Shown here one piece after another: positions 7,607 through 15,569 of a DNA stretch of 44,970 bases. The notes below the pieces were generated by a model. It made no database searches and was not told the DNA's origin. It saw only the letters and a program-made list of their open reading frames with translations. This DNA comes from a virus. The stretch covers positions 1-44,970 of the IMG/VR virus record IMGVR_UViG_3300009001_000017; one strand, written 5' to 3'. How positions within the stretch are numbered: the first letter of the stretch is position 1; each line of letters starts with the position of its first letter. The position numbers and the translations under genes were made by a program.

Positions 7607-8233
7607 TTACGCACCGCCACCAGTAATTAGCGTGTTCACTGTTCTTCCAACAGCAGTACCAACTCCTGTGCCTTGTGGTGTTTGAATTGCATTATCATAT
7701 CTCAATGATAATGTGACTGTTACAGGCTCACTTGAATTGTAAGCCAATGTGTTGTAGTTTGCTGATTCAACATAGCAACCGTACAATTCAAATGTTTCCA
7801 AAATTCCCACTGTGTTGGCACCATTAGCACCATCAGTGATTTCAATTCTAGTAACAAATTTGTAGTCAGCACCTGAAGCCGCCGCTGATTGTTCAAAGAA
7901 ATCAAATTGTTTTTGTAACTGTTCACCAACAAGTTTTTGTACGTTGTTGTTTACGTCTTCTCTTAATGTAAGTGTGATTGGTTCCCATGTGTGTTTACCC
8001 GCTAGGTAAACTTTACTGTTGTAAACGTCAATTGTTGTGTTTTCAAATGATAGATTAGGTCTTGTTACATCTTGCACTTGTTTTGTTAACTCAGTTGTTG
8101 GAGTAGAAACTCCAAAGTTTTCTAATGACACTCTAAAACGGTATTGTAATTTAGGCATCAACAGACCTTGATTAGATGCAGATTGATTGCTATCTAAAGG
8201 TACTGTGATTTTTGATAGTGTAGAAATACTCAT
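7607..8233 (-). CDS. gp19: Tail tube protein (gp19)
   Basis: The product is 208 residues against 163 in T4 gp19. It stacks as hexamers to form the inner tube of the contractile tail. The body contains the family pattern: LQYRFRVSLENFG, a region on ligand-like strands FENTTIDVYNSKVYLAGK, then HTWEPITLTLREDVNN, and late strands VGILETFELYGCYVESANYN followed by PVTVTLSLRYDNAI. The N- and C-termini are longer than in T4. It follows gp18 by 27 bases. It has octamer GATAAATA and an AGGAGA Shine-Dalgarno at a proper distance, so it has a normal leader, and a strong terminator follows. Both fit very high late expression. Confidence 0.9.
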   Translation of the reverse strand: MSISTLSKITVPLDSNQSASNQGLLMPKLQYRFRVSLENFGVSTPTTELTKQVQDVTRPNLSFENTTIDVYNSKVYLAGKHTWEPITLTLREDVNNNVQKLVGEQLQKQFDFFEQSAAASGADYKFVTRIEITDGANGANTVGILETFELYGCYVESANYNTLAYNSSEPVTVTLSLRYDNAIQTPQGTGVGTAVGRTVNTLITGGGA

Positions 8234-8249
8234 TTTTCGTTCTCCTAAT

Positions 8250-8257
8250 TATTTATC
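8250..8257 (-). promoter_or_regulatory. Late promoter octamer GATAAATA for gp19
   Basis: GATAAATA lies 16 bases before the gp19 ATG, and AGGAGA (8241-8246) lies between them. It gives the tube gene its own promoter behind the sheath gene. Confidence 0.55.
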
Positions 8258-8260
8258 CTA

Positions 8261-11200
8261 TTATAACCCTGATATTTCACCAGTGTTTTTAAGTCTTAAT
8301 GGAACATAAATGAATTCCACTGCTTTGACTGGCTCAATTGCAATATCTAAATACAATTCATTTCTGTCTATTCTAGCAGGTGTGTTGTTTGTTTCGTCAC
8401 ACACAACTAGGAAGTCATAAATTGCTCTGTTACCAACCAATTCTAACATTAAACTTTCTGCTTGAGCTTTAATTTCATCTCTAGTAGTTTTATCATTTGG
8501 TTCAAAAACATAAGGTCTCGCCAATTTATTTAATTGACTTCTTAGGTAAATCACAAGTCTTGCAACATTGATTCTATCTAATGAACTTGCCGCCGCCGCT
8601 CTAGTTTTTTGTCCGTAGTTGACTAAACCAGCACCTGTTATGAACGTGATTGGGTTTACATTACCAGCATAAAGTGTGTCTCTTTGACCTTCGTTTAAAG
8701 ATACTGCCACAAACTCGCCTTCGCTGTTTACGTAACCTGTTGACGTTGCATTTGTGATTCCACCTCTTCTTGTTCCTGCTGGAGCAAACCATGGGAAAGA
8801 AACTTGATCACTTAAAGCAATTGTTCTCAACATCATGTGACTTGGTGGAACAACAACATTGTTTCCAAAGTTGTCACTTGTGAATCCTGATGGATAAAAT
8901 ACACCCAAATATTCGTCACTAGTAACTAAACCTAAGTCATTGTCTTCTAATGCAAGGTTAACATTGTTTACATAATCACCAATTGTTGTTGCATCTGGTG
9001 TTAATCTAAATGGAGTATCACCTACCACAAAAGCACTTAATCCTCTGTCGTAATTTAATGAAACCATTTCACCAATCAGTTCTGCATAACCCGGTGTTGC
9101 CATCACGTTGAATAATCTAGATTCATCATCTCTGATTTCTTGATTAGAATTTAGAGTGGCTTGTAATGCTTGTACCACAACTTTACGTTGAGCTTTTCTT
9201 CCAAACGAACCTGAACCGTCTGCTTGGTTGCCTGATTCAGTTACCCATCTGTGTGGATAGTATAAAGTCATTGCTTCATCGTTTGCTCTCTTGTTGTCAG
9301 CAGTTGTGTCAATGTAGTTTCTAACAAATTTTCTAACATTAAAACCTGAACGTCTCAAGTTCCACAACAACATACCTTGTGGGTATAGTGCTGGATCTGG
9401 AGCGTCTGGGTCTAAGTAACCGCTTGTAAGTAATGCTTCGATGGTTGCTTCTGTGCCACCTGTTGCACCTGAAGTTCCGTATCTTGCGTCTGCAAATAAA
9501 ATACCTTCTTCAGTTGTTTGGTCAGTTGTGTCCACTGCTACCCATCTTGTGTCCACTGGACCTTGAATAGTTGTGTCATACTTGTAAATCTTAGGATAGT
9601 TTTCTAAATCTGCTGTAGAAATCCAAATGTCATTATCAACCAAAGCACTTGTACCATCTTGTTGTGTGTCTGGTGCAGTTGCTGAAACTGTTGGTCCTAA
9701 TGCATCTGTTGATGGATAAGCAGTTTTATAACCCACCCAAGTTGAACCATCATGAGCCATAATGTCCACTTCATCAATTGTTGATGAGTACCACATTTGT
9801 CCATCTGATGCCAATGAAGTCACTGCATTATCGCTGGCTGTGTATGATAAAACTTTCCAGTTCGAAATTGTGTACTGTGATGGATCTGTAGCACCGTCTG
9901 TGCCTGCTTCAAAATAGAAGTTAGCAGTTGAGGTAGTACTGAAACCTGCTAATGGCATAATGCCATTGGTGTCAGTAATGTTGATATCTCCACCTTCTGT
10001 GTGTTCAATTACCACTCTGTTTAAACTATCAACAGTTGCTTTAATTTTTGTTAAAAGCCCTTGGGAATTAATTGCATCAGCAATTGCATCTGCATCAGTA
10101 TTAGCACCTGTTGTTGTGATTGAAACAGTTGCAGTTGTGGTTGTGTTTTTTCCTTTTTCAGTTTGTGTTACTGAAATACTGTAAGTTGAAGCGGCAACAC
10201 CACTTGCCCCAATAATACCACCTGTTGCTTTTGATGAGCCTGAATTTTCTCTTCTGAAAATTTTGTAGTCTGCTTGATCTGTACCATTTGATGCATTTAC
10301 ATACAAATCACCAACAGCAAGATTTATTCCACCGCCTGCTCTGTCTAATCCGTATAATGCCAATGTTGCACCTGATTCAGTGTCTGATTTTGCATAAACT
10401 GGTGCAGAAATTTCTTCCCACAAGTTTGTAGCGCCATTGAATTTTTTAACTCTAATTCTTGCACCCGCATTTGGTTCTGTTGTTTTGATCCAAACTGAAC
10501 CACTGTGTTGTGCTGAAGCATCTGTGCCTTGCACACCTTTCCATTGAGGAACTGATGTGTGTGGGCCGGTTGAAACTTTAGGTATATTGTATTTCACAGT
10601 GCCTAAACCAACTGCCGCCGCAAGTCCACTGCCCTCTTCAATTGTGATTCCATCAGTTGAACTGCCATCATTGTAAAGCACTAAAAAATTGTTTATATTT
10701 TTTGCAGTGACTCCTGCAATGCCTAATCCATTAATTGCAACCACTGTGGCATTAAGATCTAAACCGCCAGTTGCTGTTGTGCCATTAATATCCATTGTTA
10801 AGCCAGATGTTGTTGGATTAGCAACTGTACCAACTGCTGTTGCAACTGATCCTGTCCATGCTGTCGAACCAACCAACTGCCATGTACCATCCGAATCTTT
10901 ATAGAATAATTCGTTTGATGTTGTTGTGGCGTCAATGGCATAATCACCAATTTGGCCAATACTGCCTTTAGGCTTGTTGTTGGAAATATCAGTTGAACTT
11001 GTGATTACTAAAGGTGTTTTCGATGTAAAAATTTGTCCACCGTTTGTTTTGCCTTGTCCGTTCCATTCTAAAACTCCCCAAGAAGTGATTGATGTGTCTA
11101 ACCAGTATGTACCTGCTGGTGGATTAGCACTTGGAACTGTTGATGAGGCTTGTAATTCTCCTAGGTCAACATCTGCTCTAACAACATATGCTCTGTTGGC

Positions 11201-11509
11201 TATACCTAAATATGAGTAAGCCGCTTGTAAACCATATTCGTTTAATTCGTTACCATGCAATGGATTGTTGTTGTTATCTGTGTAAAAAGTAGGATCACCA
11301 AATGTTTCTGCTAATTCTCTTTGTGAAGTCATCAAGTACACTTTGCCTGCGTTAGCGGCTGTTGTACCTTGTGCTGTTCCTGTGCCGGAACTGTTTGTTT
11401 TGTCTTGTGCCGAAGCAACAAATATCATTGGGACTGTGCCCGGTTCTGCTGGCGTGTAGAAACTTTCGTCTATTACGCTAACTTGTACTCCTGGTGAAAC
11501 TAATGCCAT
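8261..11509 (-). CDS. gp18: Tail sheath protein (gp18), enlarged
   Basis: This protein forms the contractile outer tail. The N-terminus MALVSPGVQVSVIDESFYTP and the C-terminal third are typical of sheath proteins: NVRKFVRNYIDTTADNKRAN, GNNVVVPPSHMMLRTIALSD, FPWFAPAGTRRG, and RINVARLVIYLRSQLNKLAR followed by FEPNDKTTRDEI. At 1082 residues it is much longer than T4 gp18 (659). The extra material, about residues 130-690, contains several short beta modules with a D-G-x-x-W signature that also occur in gp14 and gp15 here. A TATAAATA octamer and an AGGAGA Shine-Dalgarno (11517-11522) precede it in a leader of about 25 bases. Confidence 0.95.
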   Translation of the reverse strand: MALVSPGVQVSVIDESFYTPAEPGTVPMIFVASAQDKTNSSGTGTAQGTTAANAGKVYLMTSQRELAETFGDPTFYTDNNNNPLHGNELNEYGLQAAYSYLGIANRAYVVRADVDLGELQASSTVPSANPPAGTYWLDTSITSWGVLEWNGQGKTNGGQIFTSKTPLVITSSTDISNNKPKGSIGQIGDYAIDATTTSNELFYKDSDGTWQLVGSTAWTGSVATAVGTVANPTTSGLTMDINGTTATGGLDLNATVVAINGLGIAGVTAKNINNFLVLYNDGSSTDGITIEEGSGLAAAVGLGTVKYNIPKVSTGPHTSVPQWKGVQGTDASAQHSGSVWIKTTEPNAGARIRVKKFNGATNLWEEISAPVYAKSDTESGATLALYGLDRAGGGINLAVGDLYVNASNGTDQADYKIFRRENSGSSKATGGIIGASGVAASTYSISVTQTEKGKNTTTTATVSITTTGANTDADAIADAINSQGLLTKIKATVDSLNRVVIEHTEGGDINITDTNGIMPLAGFSTTSTANFYFEAGTDGATDPSQYTISNWKVLSYTASDNAVTSLASDGQMWYSSTIDEVDIMAHDGSTWVGYKTAYPSTDALGPTVSATAPDTQQDGTSALVDNDIWISTADLENYPKIYKYDTTIQGPVDTRWVAVDTTDQTTEEGILFADARYGTSGATGGTEATIEALLTSGYLDPDAPDPALYPQGMLLWNLRRSGFNVRKFVRNYIDTTADNKRANDEAMTLYYPHRWVTESGNQADGSGSFGRKAQRKVVVQALQATLNSNQEIRDDESRLFNVMATPGYAELIGEMVSLNYDRGLSAFVVGDTPFRLTPDATTIGDYVNNVNLALEDNDLGLVTSDEYLGVFYPSGFTSDNFGNNVVVPPSHMMLRTIALSDQVSFPWFAPAGTRRGGITNATSTGYVNSEGEFVAVSLNEGQRDTLYAGNVNPITFITGAGLVNYGQKTRAAAASSLDRINVARLVIYLRSQLNKLARPYVFEPNDKTTRDEIKAQAESLMLELVGNRAIYDFLVVCDETNNTPARIDRNELYLDIAIEPVKAVEFIYVPLRLKNTGEISGL

Positions 11510-11539
11510 TTTAAAATCTCCTAATTTCTTTGTCTTGTG

Positions 11540-11547
11540 TATTTATA
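11540..11547 (-). promoter_or_regulatory. Consensus late promoter TATAAATA for gp18
   Basis: A perfect match to the T4 late consensus lies 30 bases before the gp18 ATG. The Shine-Dalgarno AGGAGA is placed in the leader between them. Confidence 0.8.
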
Positions 11548-11602
11548 AAGAAAACCTAAATCACAGGCTCTTTAGTGCTTTTAAAAGGTCTCAAAAAGGC
11601 TA

Positions 11603-11610
11603 GGTAAATA
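11603..11610 (+). promoter_or_regulatory. Late promoter-like octamer GGTAAATA
   Basis: On the plus strand GGTAAATA ends 6 bases before the ATG at 11617, with no Shine-Dalgarno. It repeats the spacing seen on the other strand. Confidence 0.5.
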
Positions 11611-11616
11611 GTGTAT

Positions 11617-11958
11617 ATGAGACCACTTTGTATTGTTTGTAAACAAAAGCCTTGTGCTATTAATTATCATAAAGCAGGAAAAGTTTTCTACAGACAAAAA
11701 TGTGGTGTGTGTACTAAACAAAAAGCAGGTGCTAAAGGGTGGCCAAAATGGTGGTTAGCAGGATACAGAACTAAAAAAAATTGTGATAAATGCGGACACA
11801 CCAGTAAACACATTGAACAATTTAATGTATATCATATTGATGGAAATCTTAATAATTGCTCGTTTAAAAATTTAAAAACAGTGTGTGCTAACTGTCAAAG
11901 GATATTGCATCTTGAAGGGGTAACTTGGAAGCAAGGTGACCTTGTACCTGATTTCTAA
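11617..11958 (+). CDS. Zinc-knuckle HNH endonuclease-like protein
   Basis: The product is 113 residues with four CxxC pairs (C5/C8, C29/C32, C56/C59, C90/C93), suggesting two zinc sites. The core YHIDGNLNN (H73, D75, N79/N80), then KNLKTVCANC, matches the HNH/endonuclease VII layout. The last position, normally His after the final CxxC, is Gln94, so nuclease activity is uncertain. A GTG at 11611 is in frame, but I prefer the ATG at 11617 because of the octamer spacing. It stands alone on the plus strand between gp18 and the dNMP kinase gene and overlaps the kinase 3' end by 71 bases tail to tail. A free-standing homing-type nuclease is one possibility. Confidence 0.75.
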   Translation: MRPLCIVCKQKPCAINYHKAGKVFYRQKCGVCTKQKAGAKGWPKWWLAGYRTKKNCDKCGHTSKHIEQFNVYHIDGNLNNCSFKNLKTVCANCQRILHLEGVTWKQGDLVPDF

Positions 11959-12514
11959 GAGCATCTATTGTGCTGTTATTTTCAAAAACTTTGTTGAAAC
12001 TTACATTGGCCCATGCCCATTCTGATGGATGAATGTCTTTGGGTGTTTGTCCTATGTCTTGATACATTCTAAACCACATAGGTAATTGACCTCTTTTTAC
12101 CCACCATACTTCACCGCCAATTTCTTTAATCATTTTTGCTTCGTTTTCGAACCGCACATCTGGAATAACCCATTTAACGTCAGGATTGTCCAGGATCTTT
12201 TTCTTAGTTAAGCTCACCCAGATACCATCATAAAAACCTTCTCTCATACATTCTGTGCCAAATTTTTGTAGCACAAATCTTGGAGTAATCGATTGGCCCG
12301 TCTCTTTACTCCAGAACTTGTCTTCTTGCTCACGCCAATCCCTTGATTCTTTAGTTTTACCATCCAGTAATTCTCTGTCCCAATCAAACATACTTGCCAC
12401 ACTGTCTTTTAGTTTGTCTGCAAAAGATAATTTCTTAAATGAATAATTTTGTACCAGTTGATCAGCAATTGTGTCTTTGCCTGAACCTATTAATCCGCAA
12501 ATTCCTACTATCAT
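11888..12514 (-). CDS. gp1: Deoxynucleoside monophosphate kinase (gp1-like)
   Basis: This enzyme would phosphorylate dNMPs to dNDPs with ATP for phage DNA synthesis in the cytoplasm. The 208-residue product has a P-loop GLIGSGKDT at residues 7-15, a LID/substrate region with GKTKESRDWRE, then VLQKFGTECMREGFYDGIW (typical of the T4 gp1 family, which is 241 residues), and VIPDVRFENEAKMIKEIGGEVWWV. It overlaps the upstream oxygenase gene by 4 bases (ATGA), so the two are translationally coupled. This pair has a host-type promoter rather than a late octamer, fitting early expression of a nucleotide enzyme. The 3' end overlaps the convergent HNH gene. Confidence 0.9.
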   Translation of the reverse strand: MIVGICGLIGSGKDTIADQLVQNYSFKKLSFADKLKDSVASMFDWDRELLDGKTKESRDWREQEDKFWSKETGQSITPRFVLQKFGTECMREGFYDGIWVSLTKKKILDNPDVKWVIPDVRFENEAKMIKEIGGEVWWVKRGQLPMWFRMYQDIGQTPKDIHPSEWAWANVSFNKVFENNSTIDALRNQVQGHLASKLPLQDAISFDS

Positions 12515-13155
12515 GATATCTTAACCTGCCCTGTTCCTGTTCCTATTTTTCCTTTTGTAAAAGTGTTGAATGCTAAACTGTATCTATGTCTGTCAGATGT
12601 GGTTGTTGGCACTGTGTGTTCTACATGAGAAGGGAACATCAACAAATCTCCTGTCTTTGGTTGTATGGCAAACGTTTCAGTATTATATTGATTATTGTTG
12701 TCTTTGAAAGGAGTTTTAATTGATTCTGCCCAAAGATTGTTATACATGTAATTTTTGTCAAAATAAATTGGTGCTGTGTCGGTGCTTACATCAACATAGA
12801 ATACACCACTTATTAATGAATTTGGATGTCTGTGTTTTTCTATAAATTCACTTCCTCGGTGTCTATTGATCCAACTGCTTGTAATATCAAACTTTATTTC
12901 ATCTATCACACCCAAAACTTCGTTAGCAAAATGATTTATTTTATTTTGTATCTGTATTTTTAAAGTCTTGCACTGTGGCTTGTCCAAAATATGCATTCCT
13001 CTATCGCTTATTGGTAGATGATCATCAGTGTTATCGTGACCAACTCTTGCGTAAGGAAATTCTAAATTGAGTAAAAAAGTTTTTACAATTGGATCCAAAA
13101 TTATTTTAGTTCTGTACAAAGGCACAGAAAACATGGGCGTTAGTTGAAAAGACAT
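12511..13155 (-). CDS. 2-oxoglutarate/Fe(II)-dependent oxygenase, TIGR02466-like
   Basis: The 214-residue product has the layout of the TIGR02466 2OG-Fe(II) oxygenase family: WINRHRGSEFIEKHRHPNS, then SGVFYVDV, a central insert, FAIQPKTGDLLMFPSHVEHTV, and RHRYSLAFN. Likely iron ligands are in H108/H110 and H180, with R191 binding 2-oxoglutarate. Such enzymes are common in marine T4-like phages; substrates are unknown and may be protein, nucleic acid or small molecule. It is the first gene of a two-gene unit with dNMP kinase. The ATG at 13155 lies 6 bases after a TATTAT -10 element, so the mRNA may lack a leader. Confidence 0.8.
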   Translation of the reverse strand: MSFQLTPMFSVPLYRTKIILDPIVKTFLLNLEFPYARVGHDNTDDHLPISDRGMHILDKPQCKTLKIQIQNKINHFANEVLGVIDEIKFDITSSWINRHRGSEFIEKHRHPNSLISGVFYVDVSTDTAPIYFDKNYMYNNLWAESIKTPFKDNNNQYNTETFAIQPKTGDLLMFPSHVEHTVPTTTSDRHRYSLAFNTFTKGKIGTGTGQVKIS

Positions 13156-13161
13156 AACCTA

Positions 13162-13190
13162 ATAATACTAGAAATTTATGAAAGTGTCAA
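13162..13190 (-). promoter_or_regulatory. Sigma70-type promoter TTGACA-17-TATTAT
   Basis: On the minus strand TTGACA (13185-13190), exactly 17 bases and then TATTAT (13162-13167) match the housekeeping bacterial promoter. It sits directly before the oxygenase gene. It implies early, host-polymerase expression inside a late region. Confidence 0.7.
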
Positions 13191-13197
13191 GTATAAA

Positions 13198-13959
13198 TTA
13201 ACCAATTGTGAACGAATAACCAACACCACCTGGAACTTGAAGTGCCAATTCTTGGTCTAGTTTTTCCAATTCAGCAGATGCTTCCTGTTTCAGTGCATCG
13301 CCATTCAAAGATGATCCACCTTGTGGACCTGCTATTGTGTTAAATTTACTTCTGGCTTCTCCCAGCATGTATTTTGAAATTGCCAGCGTGTAACTTTTAA
13401 TCCATTTGTTGGCAAGATAATCTTTAAGCAATTCTGTGTCTGGTCTGTAATTGTAGGCATACAACAATAAATTTTCTTCTGCTCTGGGTCTTTGAAGCAG
13501 TGTTAATTCTTTTGTGGTGTTGTTCCATTTGAATTCGATAAACGAACCAAACATTCTACCTACCAATTCTTGATATTGTGCAAAAGCATTGTAAGTTGCC
13601 AGTCCGCCCATGTTGGTGCTGGCTAAAAGATATGAATTTGTGTAGGCCATGTTGAATGGTTCAAACAGTGTACCACCGTCTCCGCCACCAGTTCTTGACC
13701 CTATTGATCTTCTAAAAATTTTTCTCACTTCCATCACTTCGTTTGGCAATGTGTATGTGTTTTGATCCAACACAGTTGGCATGAAAAGATAAGATTCTTC
13801 CACAGAATGATCAGATCTCTGACGATATCTGTCAAATGCGTCCTTGATGGCTGTTTCGTAGTGCTCTGGATCCAGCTCTACATCAATCATGCCACCGCCC
13901 AGCATACGGTATACGTAGTCGAATATTTCCTGTTTCTGTGTATTAAAATCTGAACTCAT
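13198..13959 (-). CDS. gp13: Neck protein gp13
   Basis: The 253-residue product is a head-completion/neck component that, with gp14, closes the head and receives the tail. Its family pattern is clear: FDYVYRMLGGGMIDVELD near the N-terminus, then HYETAIKDAFDRYRQRSDHS and SYLFMPTV, YTLPNEVMEVRKIFRRSIGS, a Gly-rich turn, GGLATYNAFAQYQELVGRMF and a strand-rich C-terminal half with LTLLQRPRAEENLLLYAYNY. T4 gp13 is 309 residues. It is transcribed away from its partner gp14. A consensus TATAAATA ends 6 bases before the ATG, with no Shine-Dalgarno. Confidence 0.9.
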   Translation of the reverse strand: MSSDFNTQKQEIFDYVYRMLGGGMIDVELDPEHYETAIKDAFDRYRQRSDHSVEESYLFMPTVLDQNTYTLPNEVMEVRKIFRRSIGSRTGGGDGGTLFEPFNMAYTNSYLLASTNMGGLATYNAFAQYQELVGRMFGSFIEFKWNNTTKELTLLQRPRAEENLLLYAYNYRPDTELLKDYLANKWIKSYTLAISKYMLGEARSKFNTIAGPQGGSSLNGDALKQEASAELEKLDQELALQVPGGVGYSFTIG

Positions 13960-13965
13960 TTATTA

Positions 13966-13973
13966 TATTTATA
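13966..13973 (-). promoter_or_regulatory. Consensus late promoter TATAAATA for gp13
   Basis: A perfect TATAAATA on the minus strand ends 6 bases before the gp13 ATG, back to back with the gp14 octamer (14 bases between). Confidence 0.75.
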
Positions 13974-13987
13974 AGCATCTAGGTATT

Positions 13988-13995
13988 AATAAATA
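13988..13995 (+). promoter_or_regulatory. Late promoter octamer AATAAATA for gp14 and the rightward operon
   Basis: AATAAATA on the plus strand ends 6 bases before the gp14 ATG at 14002. It is the only clear promoter ahead of the long rightward gene run up to the motif at 17010. Confidence 0.65.
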
Positions 13996-14001
13996 TGATG
14001 T

Positions 14002-15402
14002 ATGCCACGAATCAGTTTATATAAACCAGAAAAAGGTCCAGATTACACTTTTTTAGACAAGAATATCAACGAAATGTTCACAGTGGGTGGAACAGATGTT
14101 TTTGTACACAAATATCTAGGTCCTAAGAATCCTGATCAATCAGATGCCACAGCAGATCAGCCTAGATATGATGCTGTAAAAGAAACTAACATTCAAGACC
14201 TTTTATTTTTAGAAAACAGAGACAGAAAATATGATGAAAACATCTATCGTCTAAGAGGCATCTACAACGTGCAAGATGTTGACTTTGACATGAGTCAATT
14301 TGGACTATTTTTACAGAACGATACACTGTTTATGACCATACCTATTTCATACAGTGTTAAAACTTTGGGCAGAAAAGTGATGCCAGGTGATGTTTTTGAA
14401 TTACCACATTTGAAAGATGAATATGCATTGAATGATTTTCAAGTTGCATTAAAAAGATTTTATGTTGTTGAAGATGTCAACAGAGCAAGTGAAGGGTTTT
14501 CACAAACTTGGTGGCCACATCTTTACAGAGTTAAGTTGAAACAAATATACGACTCACAAGAATTCAAAGACATTTTGAAATTACCTGCAGAAGAAGGCAG
14601 TAGTAAAACTTTGAAAGATGTTCTTTCAACATATGAACAAGAAATGCAGATCAATAATGCAGTGGTACAACAGGCAGAAGCAGATGCTTCTAAGTCTGGT
14701 TATGATACTAGTCATTTGTACACACTTCAAGTGGATGATGAAGGCAAGCCGGAACTTGTAACCACAGATATAACAGATTTAGATGCAAGTACCCAGAATG
14801 AAATGGCTGACCGAATTAATCAAACGCCAGAAAGAACTGGATATGATGGCTATTTGTTAGGAGATGGATTAGCACCTAACGGAGAAGTTTTTGGACATGG
14901 TATTTCATTTCCAACTGGTTCGGCAAAAGGAGATTATTTTTTAAGAACAGACTTTATGCCAAACAGATTGTTTAGATTTGATGGACAACGTTGGGTAAAA
15001 ATGGAAGATTCTTTAAGAATGACATTAACCAATACCGACACAAGAAACACTATGAAAACTAAATTTATTAACAATAACAATTATGTATATTCAGGAAAAG
15101 TTGCCACAGATATTGTTACACTATCAAAAGATGCAACAACAATTACAACAGAAATAAATTATCCTATAACAGCAAACTATTTGATGCTAAAATTAGATAC
15201 TAGAGAAATAAATTACGTGATTGGTGATCATGAGAACTTGATTACATCATCTAACAACAAAGTTTATATCACATTGCCTGTCATATCTGATGTCCAACAA
15301 AAGATACCGTTTGATGGCAGATGGAGTGTGGAATTTTACACTAATCGACAAGAAGAAAGACAGAGTCTTTCAAAAGCATTACGACCACAGGCGGATAATT
15401 AA
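14002..15402 (+). CDS. gp14: Neck protein gp14
   Basis: The product is 466 residues, much longer than T4 gp14 (256). The N-terminal half shows the family signature: RISLYKPEKGPDYTFLDKNI, GGTDVFVHKYLGP, QDLLFLENRDRKYDENIYRL, FGLFLQNDTLFMTIPI, GRKVMPGDVFELPHLKDEYA, LKRFYVVEDVNRASEGFSQT and WWPHLYRVK. The C-terminal half is an addition, including GDYFLRTDFMPNRLFRFDGQ followed by RW, a D-G-x-x-W beta module like those in gp15 and gp18 here. With gp13 it forms the neck under the portal. Its stop overlaps the next start (TAATG). Confidence 0.92.
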   Translation: MPRISLYKPEKGPDYTFLDKNINEMFTVGGTDVFVHKYLGPKNPDQSDATADQPRYDAVKETNIQDLLFLENRDRKYDENIYRLRGIYNVQDVDFDMSQFGLFLQNDTLFMTIPISYSVKTLGRKVMPGDVFELPHLKDEYALNDFQVALKRFYVVEDVNRASEGFSQTWWPHLYRVKLKQIYDSQEFKDILKLPAEEGSSKTLKDVLSTYEQEMQINNAVVQQAEADASKSGYDTSHLYTLQVDDEGKPELVTTDITDLDASTQNEMADRINQTPERTGYDGYLLGDGLAPNGEVFGHGISFPTGSAKGDYFLRTDFMPNRLFRFDGQRWVKMEDSLRMTLTNTDTRNTMKTKFINNNNYVYSGKVATDIVTLSKDATTITTEINYPITANYLMLKLDTREINYVIGDHENLITSSNNKVYITLPVISDVQQKIPFDGRWSVEFYTNRQEERQSLSKALRPQADN

Positions 15403-15569
15403 TGAAAATAAGAGAATTATTTGGATTTGCAGGAATACCTATGGCACACACTGCCAAGCCACAAGGATTAAAGAAAGTTACGAAATCTTACATGGGAAAA
15501 ACAAGAACATACTACGAACCAATCAGCAAAAAATTTAACGAAAAAGAAAAAACAAAGGATAAAGATTAA
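15402..15569 (+). CDS. 55-residue conserved small protein between gp14 and gp15
   Basis: This reading frame gives MKIRELFGFAGIPMAHTAKP and ends in a Lys-rich tail KEKTKDKD. Both borders are TAATG overlaps: it starts on the gp14 stop and its own stop overlaps the gp15 start. This is strong evidence for a real, translationally coupled gene, better than an 82-codon frame in another phase here. It has no membrane segment. It is basic, so it may bind nucleic acid or an acidic virion surface. The function is unknown; a neck/tail assembly role is inferred only from position. Confidence 0.75.
   Translation: MKIRELFGFAGIPMAHTAKPQGLKKVTKSYMGKTRTYYEPISKKFNEKEKTKDKD

Noticed and set aside
15290-15538. 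An 82-codon plus-strand frame overlapping gp14 and the next small gene
   Set aside because: The 55-codon frame at 15402-15569 has TAATG junctions on both sides and leaves no room for it; the 82-codon frame lies in another phase of gp14.
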